DNA of 42,099 bases from an uncultured SAR116 cluster alpha proteobacterium (GTDB taxonomy: Bacteria > Pseudomonadota > Alphaproteobacteria > Puniceispirillales > Marisalimonadaceae): NCBI GenBank assembly GCA_902514865.1, contig CABXSI010000003.1, positions 1-42,099 on the forward strand, written 5' to 3'. The position numbers and the translations under genes were made by a program. The notes beneath the pieces are model-generated. The model saw nothing but the letters and a program-made list of their open reading frames with translations. It was not told where the DNA came from and did no database searches. Positions 1 to 9,956 of the stretch are shown one piece after another (the stretch's first letter is position 1; every line of letters starts with the position of its first letter).

Positions 1-2225
1 ACAAAAAAGGTCGCCCTGGTAAGTTAGAAATAACACCAACAACACCTTTAATTAGTTCTCATGATTTATCCTTGGCATACTCACCAGGTGTAGCAACGCC
101 ATGTATTCAGATAGAAAAGACACCCGAAACAATTTATGACTATACTTCAAAAGGAAATATAGTTGCAGTTATCTCAAATGGAACAGCTGTTTTAGGTCTT
201 GGTAATATTGGTGCTTCTGCATCAAAACCTGTTATGGAGGGAAAGGCTGTATTGTTTAAAAAGTTTGCTGATGTTGATGGTATTGATTTAGAAATAGATA
301 CGGAAGATACAGAAAAATTTATTGACGCAGTTTCCTTACTTGAGCCAAGTTTTGGCGGTGTTAATCTAGAAGACATTAAAGCTCCTGATTGTTTTATAAT
401 TGAACAAAGATTAAGAGAAAAAATGAAGATACCAGTTTTTCACGATGATCAACATGGTACAGCAATTGTTACTGCTGCTGGAATAATAAATGCACTGCAT
501 TTAACTAATAGAAAAATAGAAGAAACAAAGTTTGTTTGTAATGGGGCAGGTGCGGCCTCTATAGCTTGTGTTGAACTTTTAAAAGTTATGGGAGCACAAA
601 ATAAAAACATTATTTTAGTAGACCGAGATGGGGTTATATACAAAGGTAGGCAGACTAATATGAACCAGTGGAAATCTGGGCATACTGTGGACACAAAAGC
701 TAGAACTTTGGAAGATGCTTTTAAAAATTCAGATGTTTTCTTAGGATTATCTGTTCCAGGTTCTGTTACAAAAAAAATGGTGAAAAGTATGGCTGAGAAA
801 CCAATTATATTTGCTATGGCAAATCCAATACCAGAGATTATGCCAGAAGAAGTAAGAAGTGTAAGGTCAGATGCTATTATAGCTACTGGAAGATCTGATT
901 ATCCTAATCAAGTAAATAACGTGCTAGGATTTCCTTATATCTTCAGAGGTGCCCTTGATGTAAGAGCAACCATGATTAATGATGAAATGAAGATTGCTGC
1001 AGCAAATGCTATTGCTGAATTAGCTAGAAAGGATGTACCTGATGAGGTTAATGCTGCTTATCATGGAGTACAACTACATTACGGTAATGATTACATAATA
1101 CCCGCACCTTTTGATCCAAGACTTATTTCGTCTGTATCATCTGCAGTTGCGAAAGCGGCAATGGATACTGGCGTTGCAAAAAAACCTATTAAAAATCTAG
1201 AAGCATATAGAAGAGAATTAGAAGGTAGAACTAACCCTATAGCCTCTATTCTCGAACCAATAAAATCAAGAATAAAAAATAAAAAACAGAAAGTTGTTTT
1301 TGCTGAGGGTGAAGAAGAAAAAACTATACGAGCAGCGTTGTCATTTTATAATTCAGGTTTTGGAATACCAATCTTAATTGGAAGAGAAAATAGAGTTAAA
1401 GAAACTATGGAACAAGTTAACTTAGAAGGTCTAAATGAATTAATAATTCATAATGCCAGTTTAAGTAAAAGCAATCAAAAATATACAGATAGTCTATATA
1501 AACGACTTCATCGATACGGACAATTAAGAAGGGATTGTCAAAGATTAATTAACCAAGATAGGAATGTTTTTGCTGCATCTATGGTATCTGCTGGTGACGC
1601 AGATGCTATGGTAACTGGAGTTACTAGGCCTTTTGGACGATGCTTTGATGACATCACAAAAGTTATTTCTACAAAAAATGATGAAAGTTTTTTGTCAATG
1701 TCTATGATGGTTTCTAAAGAGCGAACTGTTTTTATTGGTGACGTTAATATACATGATATGCCAAATGCTGAACAATTAGCTAATATTGCCACTGGCATAG
1801 CTAATACTGTAAAAAATTTAGGTTATACTCCCCGTGTAGCCTTATTATCATTTTCTAATTTTGGAAGCTTAACCAGACCTAGCTCAAAAAACTTAAAAGA
1901 AGCAGTAAATATATTGAATACTAGGAATGTTGATTTTGAGTTTGACGGAGAAATGACACCTGAGGTCGCGTTAGATTATGATCTAATTAAGGATAATTAT
2001 CCATTCTGTAGACTTTCTGGACCTGCCAATGTTCTAATTATGCCAAGTCTTTTATCTGCCAATATTTCTTTTAAGTTATTACAAAAACTCGGAGGAGGTT
2101 CAATCTTAGGTCCTCTAATGATAGGCGGGGAAAAACCATTTCAAATTGTACAAATGGGCTCATCTGTGTCAGACATTGTTAATTCTGCATCTATTGCAAC
2201 TTATAATTCATTATATTCTAATTAA
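1..2225 (+). CDS. maeB: NADP-type malic enzyme with C-terminal phosphotransacetylase-like domain (5' partial)
   Basis: The enzyme oxidatively decarboxylates malate to pyruvate, yielding reduced nicotinamide cofactor. The reading frame is open to the window edge (first full codon at base 3) and upstream codons read GRPGKLEITP, so the TTG at 72 in the ORF track is internal; only about 15-20 N-terminal residues are missing compared with the usual ~750-residue MaeB. Seen in order: the YSPGVA motif, the metal/catalytic stretch PVFHDDQHGTA, a nucleotide-binding GAGAAS loop, then from about track residue 400 (KVVFAEGEEEKTIRAA) a PTA-like domain running to the end. In this family that domain is regulatory rather than a working phosphotransacetylase. 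The 3' end overlaps the convergent kinase gene by 8 bases. NADP preference is inferred from the family. Confidence 0.93.
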   Translation, partial: KKGRPGKLEITPTTPLISSHDLSLAYSPGVATPCIQIEKTPETIYDYTSKGNIVAVISNGTAVLGLGNIGASASKPVMEGKAVLFKKFADVDGIDLEIDTEDTEKFIDAVSLLEPSFGGVNLEDIKAPDCFIIEQRLREKMKIPVFHDDQHGTAIVTAAGIINALHLTNRKIEETKFVCNGAGAASIACVELLKVMGAQNKNIILVDRDGVIYKGRQTNMNQWKSGHTVDTKARTLEDAFKNSDVFLGLSVPGSVTKKMVKSMAEKPIIFAMANPIPEIMPEEVRSVRSDAIIATGRSDYPNQVNNVLGFPYIFRGALDVRATMINDEMKIAAANAIAELARKDVPDEVNAAYHGVQLHYGNDYIIPAPFDPRLISSVSSAVAKAAMDTGVAKKPIKNLEAYRRELEGRTNPIASILEPIKSRIKNKKQKVVFAEGEEEKTIRAALSFYNSGFGIPILIGRENRVKETMEQVNLEGLNELIIHNASLSKSNQKYTDSLYKRLHRYGQLRRDCQRLINQDRNVFAASMVSAGDADAMVTGVTRPFGRCFDDITKVISTKNDESFLSMSMMVSKERTVFIGDVNIHDMPNAEQLANIATGIANTVKNLGYTPRVALLSFSNFGSLTRPSSKNLKEAVNILNTRNVDFEFDGEMTPEVALDYDLIKDNYPFCRLSGPANVLIMPSLLSANISFKLLQKLGGGSILGPLMIGGEKPFQIVQMGSSVSDIVNSASIATYNSLYSN

Positions 2226-3189
2226 GAAATGTTTTGAGAGGAACTCTAGGTCTTGCACCGATATGTTTAATTATATCTGCAGCTACCTTACTTCCTAATT
2301 TGCCACAATCTTCAATTGAGTAGTTATTAGTTAAACCAAACAAAAACCCCGAAGCAAAAATATCACCTGCACCAGTTGTATCAACTAGATCATTCACTGT
2401 AATTGGAGTTACTAAATTTTCAATCTGATTTTGAAAAACGATGGAACCTTTAGATCCCAAAGTAATTGCTCCAACCTCAACATTTTCTTTAATTTTTTTT
2501 AAACTTTCTTGCAAATTCAATTGATATAAACTTTGTATCTCTACCTCATTAGCAAAAATAATATCAACAAATTCATTAATTAAATCAGAAAATTCTTCTC
2601 TATGTCTATCCACACAAAATGAATCTGACAAACTTAAGGCCACCTTACAATTATGAAATTTAGCTAATTTACAACAATAATAAATGGCTTTTTTGGCTTC
2701 AGATTGGTCAAATAAATAGCCTTCTATGTAAATTATTTTGCTATTCATAATTAAATCTTTGTTAATACAATCTATATTAAATTGAACACTTGCTCCTAAA
2801 TATGTATTCATGCTTCTTTCTGCGTCTGGAGTAACTAAGACAATACTCTTTGAGGTTTTTCCCAATGTCTGAGTAATTTTATTATCAAAAAAAACACCAG
2901 AATTATTAAGATCTTTTGAAAATAAAATTCCAAAATCGTCGTTACCTATTTTTCCGATAAAAGAACAGTTTCCCCCAAATGAACTGAAACCTACTGCAGT
3001 ATTTGCTGCACTACCACCAGAGATTATGATTGGATTTTTTAAATGATCTAAAATTAAATTAGATGACTTTTCATCTATAAGTTGCATAGATCCCTTTGGG
3101 ATTTTTAGTTTTTTCAAATTTTCATCCGAAAATTTAGAAATGATATCTACAATAGCGTTCCCTATAAAACAAACTTGATAATTTGACAT
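2218..3189 (-). CDS. PfkB-family carbohydrate/adenosine kinase
   Basis: This is a ribokinase-fold kinase, probably adenosine kinase-like, transferring phosphate from ATP to a nucleoside or sugar hydroxyl. The N-terminal PfkB signature appears as GGSAANTAVGFSSFGG (about residues 60-75), followed by GKIGNDDFG, and the C-terminal signature DTTGAGDIFASGF holds the anion hole and the catalytic Asp. The length of about 323 residues is normal. Two starts are possible. ATG at 3195 is only 3 bases from AGGA, while ATG at 3189 (MSNYQVCFIG) has 9-base spacing, so I prefer the second. The gene converges on maeB with an 8-base overlap. Alphaproteobacterial homologues are usually called adenosine kinase, but the true substrate cannot be read from the sequence. 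Confidence 0.85.
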   Translation of the reverse strand: MSNYQVCFIGNAIVDIISKFSDENLKKLKIPKGSMQLIDEKSSNLILDHLKNPIIISGGSAANTAVGFSSFGGNCSFIGKIGNDDFGILFSKDLNNSGVFFDNKITQTLGKTSKSIVLVTPDAERSMNTYLGASVQFNIDCINKDLIMNSKIIYIEGYLFDQSEAKKAIYYCCKLAKFHNCKVALSLSDSFCVDRHREEFSDLINEFVDIIFANEVEIQSLYQLNLQESLKKIKENVEVGAITLGSKGSIVFQNQIENLVTPITVNDLVDTTGAGDIFASGFLFGLTNNYSIEDCGKLGSKVAADIIKHIGARPRVPLKTFLN

Positions 3190-3256
3190 TATCATTTTTC
3201 CTAAAAATTAATTTTTAATTAGACTTAATAGTTAACAATATTTATGAATATCATTT

Positions 3257-3811
3257 ATGAAATCAAATCTAAACAAAATTATTTTAAACTTTACCTTAAT
3301 TTTATTTCTTAGTTCGTGCCATACTTTCGAACATCAAAACATTTTTCTTGATACTAAAAAAAAAGCTGAGAGGCAGAATAAAGAAATAGATAATTTGGAA
3401 GGAAAAAGTACAAAGACTGAAATTGATTACATTGATAAAAACAAATCCTCACACGAAATTGAAATGGCACCTATAAACGTGCCCAAAAAGAAACAAAGGG
3501 TTAAAACTGTTGCCCTTAGTAAAAAAATAAATATTCCTAAAACTAAAATATTTGAACTTCATGTGATTAAAAATTGGTCTGAAAAAAAGTTAATCCAAAA
3601 GATGGGACAAAGTGATTTTATCAAAGAAGAAGGCCAATTAAAAAGTTATCAATATTATTTTTCAAGCTGTTTTTTAGATATTTTCTTTCTTAAAACAAAG
3701 AATGGTTATTATGTAAATCATATACAAACACGATCCACAAAACTTTATGGAAAGATTAAACCTGAAAAATGTTTAAAGGAAATAACTAAAAAAATTAATA
3801 GAAATCCGTAA
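3257..3811 (+). CDS. Hypothetical lipoprotein
   Basis: I do not recognise a named family. The N-terminus has a lipoprotein signal: Lys, a hydrophobic run, then the lipobox LSSC with Cys at about residue 21, predicting a membrane-anchored periplasmic protein. Residues 30-95 are charged, Lys-rich and probably unstructured. The C-terminal ~75 residues (KNWSEKKLIQKMGQSDF onwards) look folded and contain two Cys that could pair. Its layout of a Gly-x-Ser/Pro motif, a Tyr-rich strand and a SSCFLDIFF strand recalls small SmpA/BamE-like lipoproteins, but this is only a resemblance. It ends 3 bases from the convergent dapB stop. No clear ribosome binding site precedes the ATG. Confidence 0.7.
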   Translation: MKSNLNKIILNFTLILFLSSCHTFEHQNIFLDTKKKAERQNKEIDNLEGKSTKTEIDYIDKNKSSHEIEMAPINVPKKKQRVKTVALSKKINIPKTKIFELHVIKNWSEKKLIQKMGQSDFIKEEGQLKSYQYYFSSCFLDIFFLKTKNGYYVNHIQTRSTKLYGKIKPEKCLKEITKKINRNP

Positions 3812-3814
3812 TTC

Positions 3815-4627
3815 CTACCCACCGTTTATTAGAACATCTGATAAACTGTATAAACCAGGATCTGCTGTCGCAGCCCAATAAGACGCTCTCAAAGCTCCAG
3901 ATGCAAAAATTGACCTGTCTGTAGCCTTATGAACTAATTCTATTCGTTCTCCAGAGCTGGAAAAAATTACAGAATGTTCTCCTACAACATCCCCTCCTCT
4001 TAAGACTGCAAAACCTATTTCGGATTCTTTTCTTTTTCCAACAATACCGTCTCTTGAAACTGACTTCACACTTGATAAATCTTGACCTCGTGCTTCCGCT
4101 GCTGATTTTCCAAGTAACAATGCTGTACCCGATGGAGCGTCTATTTTATGTTTATGGTGCATCTCTAATATTTCAATATCCCATTCAGCACCTAACATTT
4201 GTGTTGAATTTGAAACTAAACTTGACAATAGTGTTACTCCTATAGAGAAATTTGCAGAATAGACTATAGGAATCTTTTTAGATAAGTTAAGTAATTCTTC
4301 TTCTTGAAGTTTATTCAATCCAGTAGTTCCTATTACTATAGACAAATTGTTTTCATAGCATTTTCTTGCGTGAAACATGGTTGCCTCTGGAACAGTAAAG
4401 TCAATAAGCACGTCTGAATTTTGAAATAAAGATGAAGTATCGGTATTTAATTCTTTATAAATCTTGGCCTTACCAACTAATATTCCAATATCAATACCAA
4501 CCTCATCTTCATTCGGTAAACAAGTGGAACTAGATAAGTTAAATTTTTCATTTTCTAAAATTAAGCCAAGTAAAGTTTTGCCCATGCGACCATTTCCACC
4601 TGGAATAGAAACAGAGATTTTTTTCAT
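3815..4627 (-). CDS. dapB: 4-hydroxy-tetrahydrodipicolinate reductase
   Basis: DapB reduces the dihydrodipicolinate-stage intermediate with NAD(P)H in the diaminopimelate/lysine pathway, feeding peptidoglycan and lysine synthesis. Visible motifs are the N-terminal Rossmann loop GGNGRMGK and the family signature EMHHKHKIDAPSGTA, which carries the catalytic His pair, Lys and substrate-binding residues. From the ATG at 4627 (MKKISVSIPG) the protein is 270 residues, close to the E. coli 273. The longer track start (MYNNNLCNCKKELN) adds a non-homologous leader and is rejected. The gene lies 51 bases downstream of dnaJ on the same strand and is probably cotranscribed with dnaK-dnaJ. Confidence 0.95.
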   Translation of the reverse strand: MKKISVSIPGGNGRMGKTLLGLILENEKFNLSSSTCLPNEDEVGIDIGILVGKAKIYKELNTDTSSLFQNSDVLIDFTVPEATMFHARKCYENNLSIVIGTTGLNKLQEEELLNLSKKIPIVYSANFSIGVTLLSSLVSNSTQMLGAEWDIEILEMHHKHKIDAPSGTALLLGKSAAEARGQDLSSVKSVSRDGIVGKRKESEIGFAVLRGGDVVGEHSVIFSSSGERIELVHKATDRSIFASGALRASYWAATADPGLYSLSDVLINGG

Positions 4628-4678
4628 ATTTAGCTCTTTTTTACAATTACATAAATTATTGTTATACAAAAATAATGA

Positions 4679-5779
4679 TTATTGTATTAGTTTTTTAAAT
4701 CTACTAGTCTTGGGACTAATTTTGTCCACACCTAAATCTTTAATTTGTTTAAATAAATCTTCTTGTTTTCTTGAAATACCAACTGGCGTCTCCACATTTA
4801 TTTGTACATACTGATCACCTCTAGCTCCACCTCGAAGACCGGGCATACCTTTACCTTTCATTCGTAAACGAGTACCACTTTGTGTGCCAGAACTTAAGTT
4901 CATTTTGGCTTTTGAACCATCGATACAAGGAACTTGTATTGAATTCCCTAAAACAGCGTCAATAAATGATACAGGAACCTCAATAAATGTATCTTTTCCA
5001 TCTCTTTGAAATATAGAGTGGTCTTTAATATCAATGAAAATATATAAATCACCTGGTGATGAGCCCCTTGCACCAGCTTCTCCCTCACCTGAAAGGCGAA
5101 TTCGGGTCCCATTATCTACACCTGCAGGCACATTTACAGAAAGTTTTTTATTTTTATTTACTCGTCCCTGACCTTTACAAACTCTACAAGGATCTCCAAT
5201 GATTTCGCCTGCACCAGAACACGCTGCACATGTTCTTTCAATCGTAAAGAAACCTTGTTGCGCTCTTACTTTTCCATAACCACCACAATGGCTACATTGT
5301 TTTGGTTGAGATCCTTTATTAGCTCCTGATCCATTACAAGATTCACACTTAGTTGGTACTGTCAAAGATATTTCAACTTGATCACCTGAGTAAGCTTGCT
5401 CTAGTGATACCGATAAGTCATATCTTAAGTCAGATCCTGTAGATGCTGATCTTCTTTCAGAACCACCTCCCATCCCAAACATATCTTCAAATATGTCAGA
5501 AAATCCACCGCTCCCAAATCCTGAAAATCCTCCAGAAGCTCCTCCACTAGTACCTTGAGAAAAAGCTGCATGACCGTACTGGTCATATGCTGCCTTTTTT
5601 TGAGGATCCTTGAGAATTTCATAGGATTCAGAAATTTCTTTGAATTTTTCTTCGGCTTTTTTATCACCTGGATTTCTGTCAGGATGGTATTTCATGGCTA
5701 GTTTACGATACGAAGACTTAATTTCACTATCTGATGCTGATTTAGATAAACCTAGTATATCGTAATAATCACGTGCCAT
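4679..5779 (-). CDS. dnaJ: Chaperone DnaJ (Hsp40)
   Basis: This co-chaperone delivers unfolded proteins to DnaK and stimulates its ATPase. Domains in order: J domain (residues 1-70) with the essential HPD in KYHPDRNPGD; a Gly/Phe-rich linker (about 75-110); a zinc domain with the four CxxCxGxG-type repeats CESCNGSG, CSHCGGYG, CAACSGAG and CRVCKGQG; then the C-terminal peptide-binding domains. The 366-residue length is typical of a type I DnaJ. It begins 29 bases after dnaK on the same strand with no terminator between them, so it is almost certainly cotranscribed from the dnaK heat-shock promoter. Confidence 0.97.
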   Translation of the reverse strand: MARDYYDILGLSKSASDSEIKSSYRKLAMKYHPDRNPGDKKAEEKFKEISESYEILKDPQKKAAYDQYGHAAFSQGTSGGASGGFSGFGSGGFSDIFEDMFGMGGGSERRSASTGSDLRYDLSVSLEQAYSGDQVEISLTVPTKCESCNGSGANKGSQPKQCSHCGGYGKVRAQQGFFTIERTCAACSGAGEIIGDPCRVCKGQGRVNKNKKLSVNVPAGVDNGTRIRLSGEGEAGARGSSPGDLYIFIDIKDHSIFQRDGKDTFIEVPVSFIDAVLGNSIQVPCIDGSKAKMNLSSGTQSGTRLRMKGKGMPGLRGGARGDQYVQINVETPVGISRKQEDLFKQIKDLGVDKISPKTSRFKKLIQ

Positions 5780-5808
5780 TTTTATACCTTAAGTATATCT
5801 GTATATAT

Positions 5809-7728
5809 TTAGGAAGCGTCTTTTTTTTCTTCGTTATCCTTAACTTCTTCAAAGTCAGCATCCACAACATCTTCTTTGTTTTCATTTGAAGTGTCAGTTG
5901 ATTCAGGGTTTTCTGAATTATTTTCTTGATTTGACTTATAAGCTGCTTCTCCCATTTTCATCATTACTGCAGATAAAGCGGATGTTTTATCTTTTATAAC
6001 TGTTATATCTTCACCTTCAAGTGATGTTTTTACCTCTCCAATTGCATCTTCTACTTCACTTTTAGCGCTAGGATCTGCTTTATCTCCTAAGTCAGTTAAG
6101 GACTTTTCAGCACCATGTATCATTGATTCAGCTTGATTTCGAACATCAATAGCTTCTCTTTTTTCTTTATCTGCTTCTGCGTTATCCTCAGCTTCTTTAA
6201 CCATTCTTTCAATCTCATTATCATCAAGACCACCAGAAGCTTGAATGGTTATATTATGAGCTTTACCAGTAGCTTTATCTTGAGCACTAACATTAACTAT
6301 TCCATTAGCATCAATGTCAAAAGTCACTTCTATTTGAGGAACGCCTCTAGGTGCTGAAGCAATACCTTCGAGATTAAACTCTCCTAGCGATTTATTGTCT
6401 GATGCCATTTCTCTTTCACCTTGAGATACACGAATGGTAACAGCAGATTGATTATCTTCAGCAGTTGAAAATATTTGAGATTTTTTTGAAGGTATAGTTG
6501 TATTTCTATCAATCAATCGAGTAAATACTCCACCTAATGTTTCAATTCCTAGCGATAAAGGTGTCACGTCGAGTAAAAGTACGTCCTTTACGTCTCCCAT
6601 TAACACTCCACCCTGAATTGCAGCGCCTGAGGCTACAACCTCATCAGGGTTAACACCTCTGTGAGGTTCTGTTTTAAAAAAGGTAGTAACAGCTTCAATG
6701 ATTTTTGGCATTCGAGTCATTCCTCCTACCAAAATCACCTCGTCAATGTCACTTGCACTTACTCCAGCATCTTTAAGAGCTGCTTTACAAGGATCAATAC
6801 TTTTAGTAATTAAGTCATCGACAAGACCCTCATACTGAGATCTTGTTAATTTAACATTCAAATGCTTTGGACCACTTGCGTCTGCAGTAACAAAAGGCAA
6901 ATTTACATCCGTTTGAGCCGCGCTTGAAAGTTCTATTTTAGCTTTTTCTGCAGCCTCTTTCATTCTTTGAAGAGCTAATTTGTCCGATCTTAAATCAATT
7001 CCATTGTCTTTTTTAAATTGCTCAGCAATATAATCTATTATACGTTGGTCAAAATCTTCACCACCTAAAAATGTATCTCCATTTGTAGATTTAACTTCAA
7101 AAACACCATCTCCTACCTCAAGGATAGAAACATCAAACGTACCTCCGCCAAGATCGTATACAGCAATCGTTCCGCTTTCTTTCTTATCAAGACCGTATGC
7201 TAAAGCTGCAGCTGTTGGCTCATTAATAATTCTTAATACTTCTAAACCTGCTATTTTCCCAGCATCTTTTGTAGCTTGTCTTTGAGCATCATTAAAGTAA
7301 GCTGGAACAGTAATTACTGCCTTATCAACTGTTTCTCCAAGAAATGCTTCCGCGTCTTCTTTAAGTTTTCTTAAGATAAAACTTGAAACTTCTGAAGGTG
7401 CGTATTCTTGTCCATTAGCCTCAACCCAAGCATCTCCATTTTTGGCAGATACAATTTTATAAGGCACTAGTTCAGAAAACTTCTTTGAATACTTATCGTC
7501 ATTCCTTCTGCCAATTAGTCTTTTGATTGCAAATAGAGTGTTTTCAGGATTCGTAACAGCTTGTCTTTTAGCTGGTTGGCCAACTAATCTTTCATCATCA
7601 GTGATACCAACCATAGAAGGAGTGGTTCTTGCACCTTCACTGTTTTCAATGATTTTTGGTGATTTTCCGTCCATAACAGATACACATGAATTAGTAGTAC
7701 CCAAATCAATACCAATAACTTTAGCCAT
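5809..7728 (-). CDS. dnaK: Chaperone DnaK (Hsp70)
   Basis: This is the ATP-dependent folding chaperone of the DnaK-DnaJ-GrpE machine. The nucleotide-binding domain shows the Hsp70 signatures [10 protein letters not shown] at the N-terminus, [13 protein letters not shown] near residue 190 and [11 protein letters not shown] near residue 330. The substrate-binding domain follows ([14 protein letters not shown]), and the C-terminus is acidic and flexible, with DADFEEVKD recalling the usual EEVD-like end. At 639 residues it is full length. A strong GGGAG site lies 7 bases before the ATG. An 89-bp gap separates it from upstream grpE and contains a convincing sigma-32-type promoter, so dnaK-dnaJ can be induced separately from grpE. 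Confidence 0.98.
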   Translation of the reverse strand: MAKVIGIDLGTTNSCVSVMDGKSPKIIENSEGARTTPSMVGITDDERLVGQPAKRQAVTNPENTLFAIKRLIGRRNDDKYSKKFSELVPYKIVSAKNGDAWVEANGQEYAPSEVSSFILRKLKEDAEAFLGETVDKAVITVPAYFNDAQRQATKDAGKIAGLEVLRIINEPTAAALAYGLDKKESGTIAVYDLGGGTFDVSILEVGDGVFEVKSTNGDTFLGGEDFDQRIIDYIAEQFKKDNGIDLRSDKLALQRMKEAAEKAKIELSSAAQTDVNLPFVTADASGPKHLNVKLTRSQYEGLVDDLITKSIDPCKAALKDAGVSASDIDEVILVGGMTRMPKIIEAVTTFFKTEPHRGVNPDEVVASGAAIQGGVLMGDVKDVLLLDVTPLSLGIETLGGVFTRLIDRNTTIPSKKSQIFSTAEDNQSAVTIRVSQGEREMASDNKSLGEFNLEGIASAPRGVPQIEVTFDIDANGIVNVSAQDKATGKAHNITIQASGGLDDNEIERMVKEAEDNAEADKEKREAIDVRNQAESMIHGAEKSLTDLGDKADPSAKSEVEDAIGEVKTSLEGEDITVIKDKTSALSAVMMKMGEAAYKSNQENNSENPESTDTSNENKEDVVDADFEEVKDNEEKKDAS

Positions 7729-7764
7729 TTAAAAACTCCCTAAATTTGAATTACAACATGCTTT

Positions 7765-7792
7765 ATATGGGTTAAGTTGTTGTATTTACAAG
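7765..7792 (-). promoter_or_regulatory. Candidate sigma-32 (RpoH) heat-shock promoter of dnaK
   Basis: On the minus strand, CTTGTAA (-35, bases 7792-7786) is followed after 14 bases by CCCATAT (-10, bases 7771-7765). This closely matches the known RpoH pattern CTTGAAA-N(11-16)-CCCCATNT. It sits in the 89-bp gap between grpE and dnaK, and its distance from the dnaK start is plausible. No CIRCE inverted repeat (TTAGCACTC/GAGTGCTAA) is visible there, which fits sigma-factor control rather than HrcA repression. Confidence 0.65.
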
Positions 7793-7817
7793 ATTATGAA
7801 AAATTTAATTATCATAA

Positions 7818-8456
7818 TTAAACTTCATCTGTTTTTTTTTCTTTAACTTCTTCATCTTTAATTTCTTTTGAGATACCTACCATTGCGGGTCTAACAAGTC
7901 TGTCATGTAATAAATAACCTTTTTGGGAAACCTCAACAACAATACCGGGTTCACTTTCATTTGTTGGAACTTCAAACATAGCCTGATGAAAGTTATAATC
8001 AAACTTTTGACCCAAGGGGCAAATTTGCTTTAAATTATGCTTTTCAAAAGTACTAATTATTTCTTTTTCAACTATATCTAAACCTATGATTAAATTCTTT
8101 ACAGGTTCTGATAATTCAGACTTATCCTTAGGCACAGATTCTAAAGCTCTTTGTAAATTGTCAACAGAAGAAACTAAATCTCTTACAAAAGTAATGTGGC
8201 TATATTTTTTAGCATATTCGATTTCTTTAATCGTACGCTTTCTTAAATTTTCACTGTCTGCCAATGAACGCATTAATTGGTCTTTTAAATCTTTAACTTG
8301 ATTTTCAAGACTATTATTATTTTCAATCTCAGATTCATCAAACTCACTATTAATGTCAGCAAGATTTTCATCAGAAATTTTTTCAGTTTTTTCTATCTTT
8401 TCATCTTCATAATTAACGTCATTATCTATTTTAATTTTACCTTTTTTTTCAGACAA
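7818..8456 (-). CDS. grpE: Nucleotide exchange factor GrpE
   Basis: GrpE releases ADP from DnaK and resets the chaperone cycle. The first ~60 residues are highly charged and disordered. A long helix follows (NQVKDLKDQLMRSLADSENL), then the C-terminal beta domain with the GrpE signature around FDYNFHQAMFEV and GYLLHDRLVRPAMVGIS. At 212 residues it is typical for an alphaproteobacterium. The start is TTG at 8456, fixed by a GGAG site 6 bases upstream (bases 8463-8466). hrcA, often next to grpE in alphaproteobacteria, is absent here, and the divergent neighbour is rph. Confidence 0.95.
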   Translation of the reverse strand: MSEKKGKIKIDNDVNYEDEKIEKTEKISDENLADINSEFDESEIENNNSLENQVKDLKDQLMRSLADSENLRKRTIKEIEYAKKYSHITFVRDLVSSVDNLQRALESVPKDKSELSEPVKNLIIGLDIVEKEIISTFEKHNLKQICPLGQKFDYNFHQAMFEVPTNESEPGIVVEVSQKGYLLHDRLVRPAMVGISKEIKDEEVKEKKTDEV

Positions 8457-8487
8457 TTTTCACTCCACAGATAATTATAATTATGTT

Positions 8488-8520
8488 CAAATAATAAATC
8501 TTTATAAAATTTGCAAGGGG
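8488..8520 (-). promoter_or_regulatory. Possible grpE promoter
   Basis: On the minus strand CCCCTTGCAA (bases 8520-8511) resembles the extended RpoH -35 element (CCCTTGAA), and TATTTG (8493-8488) sits 17 bases further on. The -35 half looks heat-shock-like, but the -10 half does not match the CCCAT pattern. It may instead be a mixed or ordinary promoter (TTGCAA-17-TATTTG). The position, about 30 bases before the grpE start, is plausible. Confidence 0.3.
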
Positions 8521-8608
8521 TAAAATTTTATAATAATTGTAAATACAACTTTAGTATGTTTTAAGTTATTTCTTAATTATAATTTTCTTAATGGAATAGT
8601 GAGTATTT

Positions 8609-9334
8609 ATGTTTATCAGACCCTCAAATAGACAATATAATGAAATGAGAGAAGTATCGTTAGCATCTCAAGTCTCCCCTTATGCAGAGGGTTCATGCAT
8701 GGCTAAGTTTGGTAACACTCATGTTTTCTGTACTGCATCCGTCGATACTAAACTACCACCTTGGTTAAGAAGCTCAGGAAAAGGGTGGATTACAGCTGAA
8801 TATGGTATGTTACCAAGATCAACGCATTTAAGAATGGATAGAGAAGTTGTTAAAGGTAAACAATCTGGCCGCACCCAAGAAATACAAAGACTAATCGGAA
8901 GATCACTCAGATCAATTGTAGATTTGAAAAAATTAGGAGAAAATCAAATTAAAATAGATTGTGACGTAATTCAAGCAGACGGTGGAACGAGAACAGCATC
9001 TATTACTGGGGCTTGGGTTGCACTTTATGGGGCAATTAATTTTTTACTTAAATCTGGAAAAATTTCAGAAAATCCAATATTAGATCAAGTAGGTGCAATT
9101 TCTTGTGGTATTTGGAAAAACAAAGAGATAATTGATCTTGATTATGAAGAGGACTCATCTGCTGAAACAGATGGAAATTTTGTTATGACAGCAAATAATG
9201 GTATTGTTGAAATTCAAACTACTGCAGAAGAAAAACCTTTCAATAAAAGACAATTTCTTAATTTGTTAGATTTGGCTGAACACGGTACGAAGCGTATTTT
9301 CAAAATTCAAAGACATGCTCTTAATTTGGATTAG
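8609..9334 (+). CDS. rph: Ribonuclease PH
   Basis: This phosphorolytic 3'-5' exoribonuclease trims tRNA precursor 3' ends and degrades structured RNA. Recognisable stretches are [13 protein letters not shown] at the N-terminus, the catalytic region [16 protein letters not shown] (about residues 60-80), the RxxR-containing [15 protein letters not shown], and [18 protein letters not shown], which forms the phosphate/active site. Its 241 residues match the family. It opens the rph-rdgB-hemW operon, diverging from grpE across 152 bp. Only 4 bases separate it from rdgB. Confidence 0.97.
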   Translation: MFIRPSNRQYNEMREVSLASQVSPYAEGSCMAKFGNTHVFCTASVDTKLPPWLRSSGKGWITAEYGMLPRSTHLRMDREVVKGKQSGRTQEIQRLIGRSLRSIVDLKKLGENQIKIDCDVIQADGGTRTASITGAWVALYGAINFLLKSGKISENPILDQVGAISCGIWKNKEIIDLDYEEDSSAETDGNFVMTANNGIVEIQTTAEEKPFNKRQFLNLLDLAEHGTKRIFKIQRHALNLD

Positions 9335-9338
9335 TTTA

Positions 9339-9956
9339 ATGAATGAACGAATTTTTAAAGATAAAAAATTAGTTATAGCCAGCCATAATAAAGGAAAGAT
9401 AATTGAGATTAAAGCTTTATTGGCACCCTTGAATATTGAAATTTTATCTGTTTATGATTTTCATATCGAGGAACCGGAAGAAAATGGTGCAACATTTGAA
9501 GAAAATGCATTAATTAAATCTACTTTTGTAACTCAAAAAACAGGATTACCAAGCATATCAGATGATAGCGGAATATGTTTTTCTGATATTAACAATGAAC
9601 CTGGTATTTACTCTGCAAGATGGGCTGGTTCGAACAAAGACTTTGATTCAGCAATGCATAAAGTTAATACTGCTATTAAGAAAGTAAGACGGCCTAACTA
9701 CGATTGTTTTTTCATTTGTTCTTTGTCAATTTCTTGGCCTGATAAATTCGATGTTACAGTTTCTGGAAAAGTACATGGTAAATTTTCATGGCCTCCTAAA
9801 GGGAATAAAGGCTTCGGTTATGATCCTATTTTTAAACCATTGGGGTATGACTTGACTTTTGCTGAAATGGATCCAAATTTCAAACATAAAATAAGCCATA
9901 GATCTATTGCTTTTAATAAATTAATAAATTTATGTTTTCCTGATTTGAAGTGTTGA
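9339..9956 (+). CDS. rdgB: RdgB/HAM1 non-canonical purine NTP pyrophosphatase
   Basis: This house-cleaning enzyme hydrolyses dITP, XTP and related deaminated purine nucleotides to monophosphates so that they are not built into DNA or RNA. The N-terminal nucleotide-binding motif reads SHNKGK (family pattern [ST]xNxxK), the catalytic/metal motif is SDDSGI, and the C-terminus has GFGYDPIF and KHKISHRSIA. I start at ATG 9339 (MNERIFKDKK, 205 residues), 4 bases after the rph stop. The track start at 9315 lies inside rph and adds unrelated residues. The stop is TGA and overlaps the hemW start by 7 bases. Confidence 0.95.
   Translation: MNERIFKDKKLVIASHNKGKIIEIKALLAPLNIEILSVYDFHIEEPEENGATFEENALIKSTFVTQKTGLPSISDDSGICFSDINNEPGIYSARWAGSNKDFDSAMHKVNTAIKKVRRPNYDCFFICSLSISWPDKFDVTVSGKVHGKFSWPPKGNKGFGYDPIFKPLGYDLTFAEMDPNFKHKISHRSIAFNKLINLCFPDLKC

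Noticed and set aside
4464-4814. 116-aa plus-strand ORF across dapB/dnaJ
   Set aside because: Shadow of two securely identified genes on the other strand.
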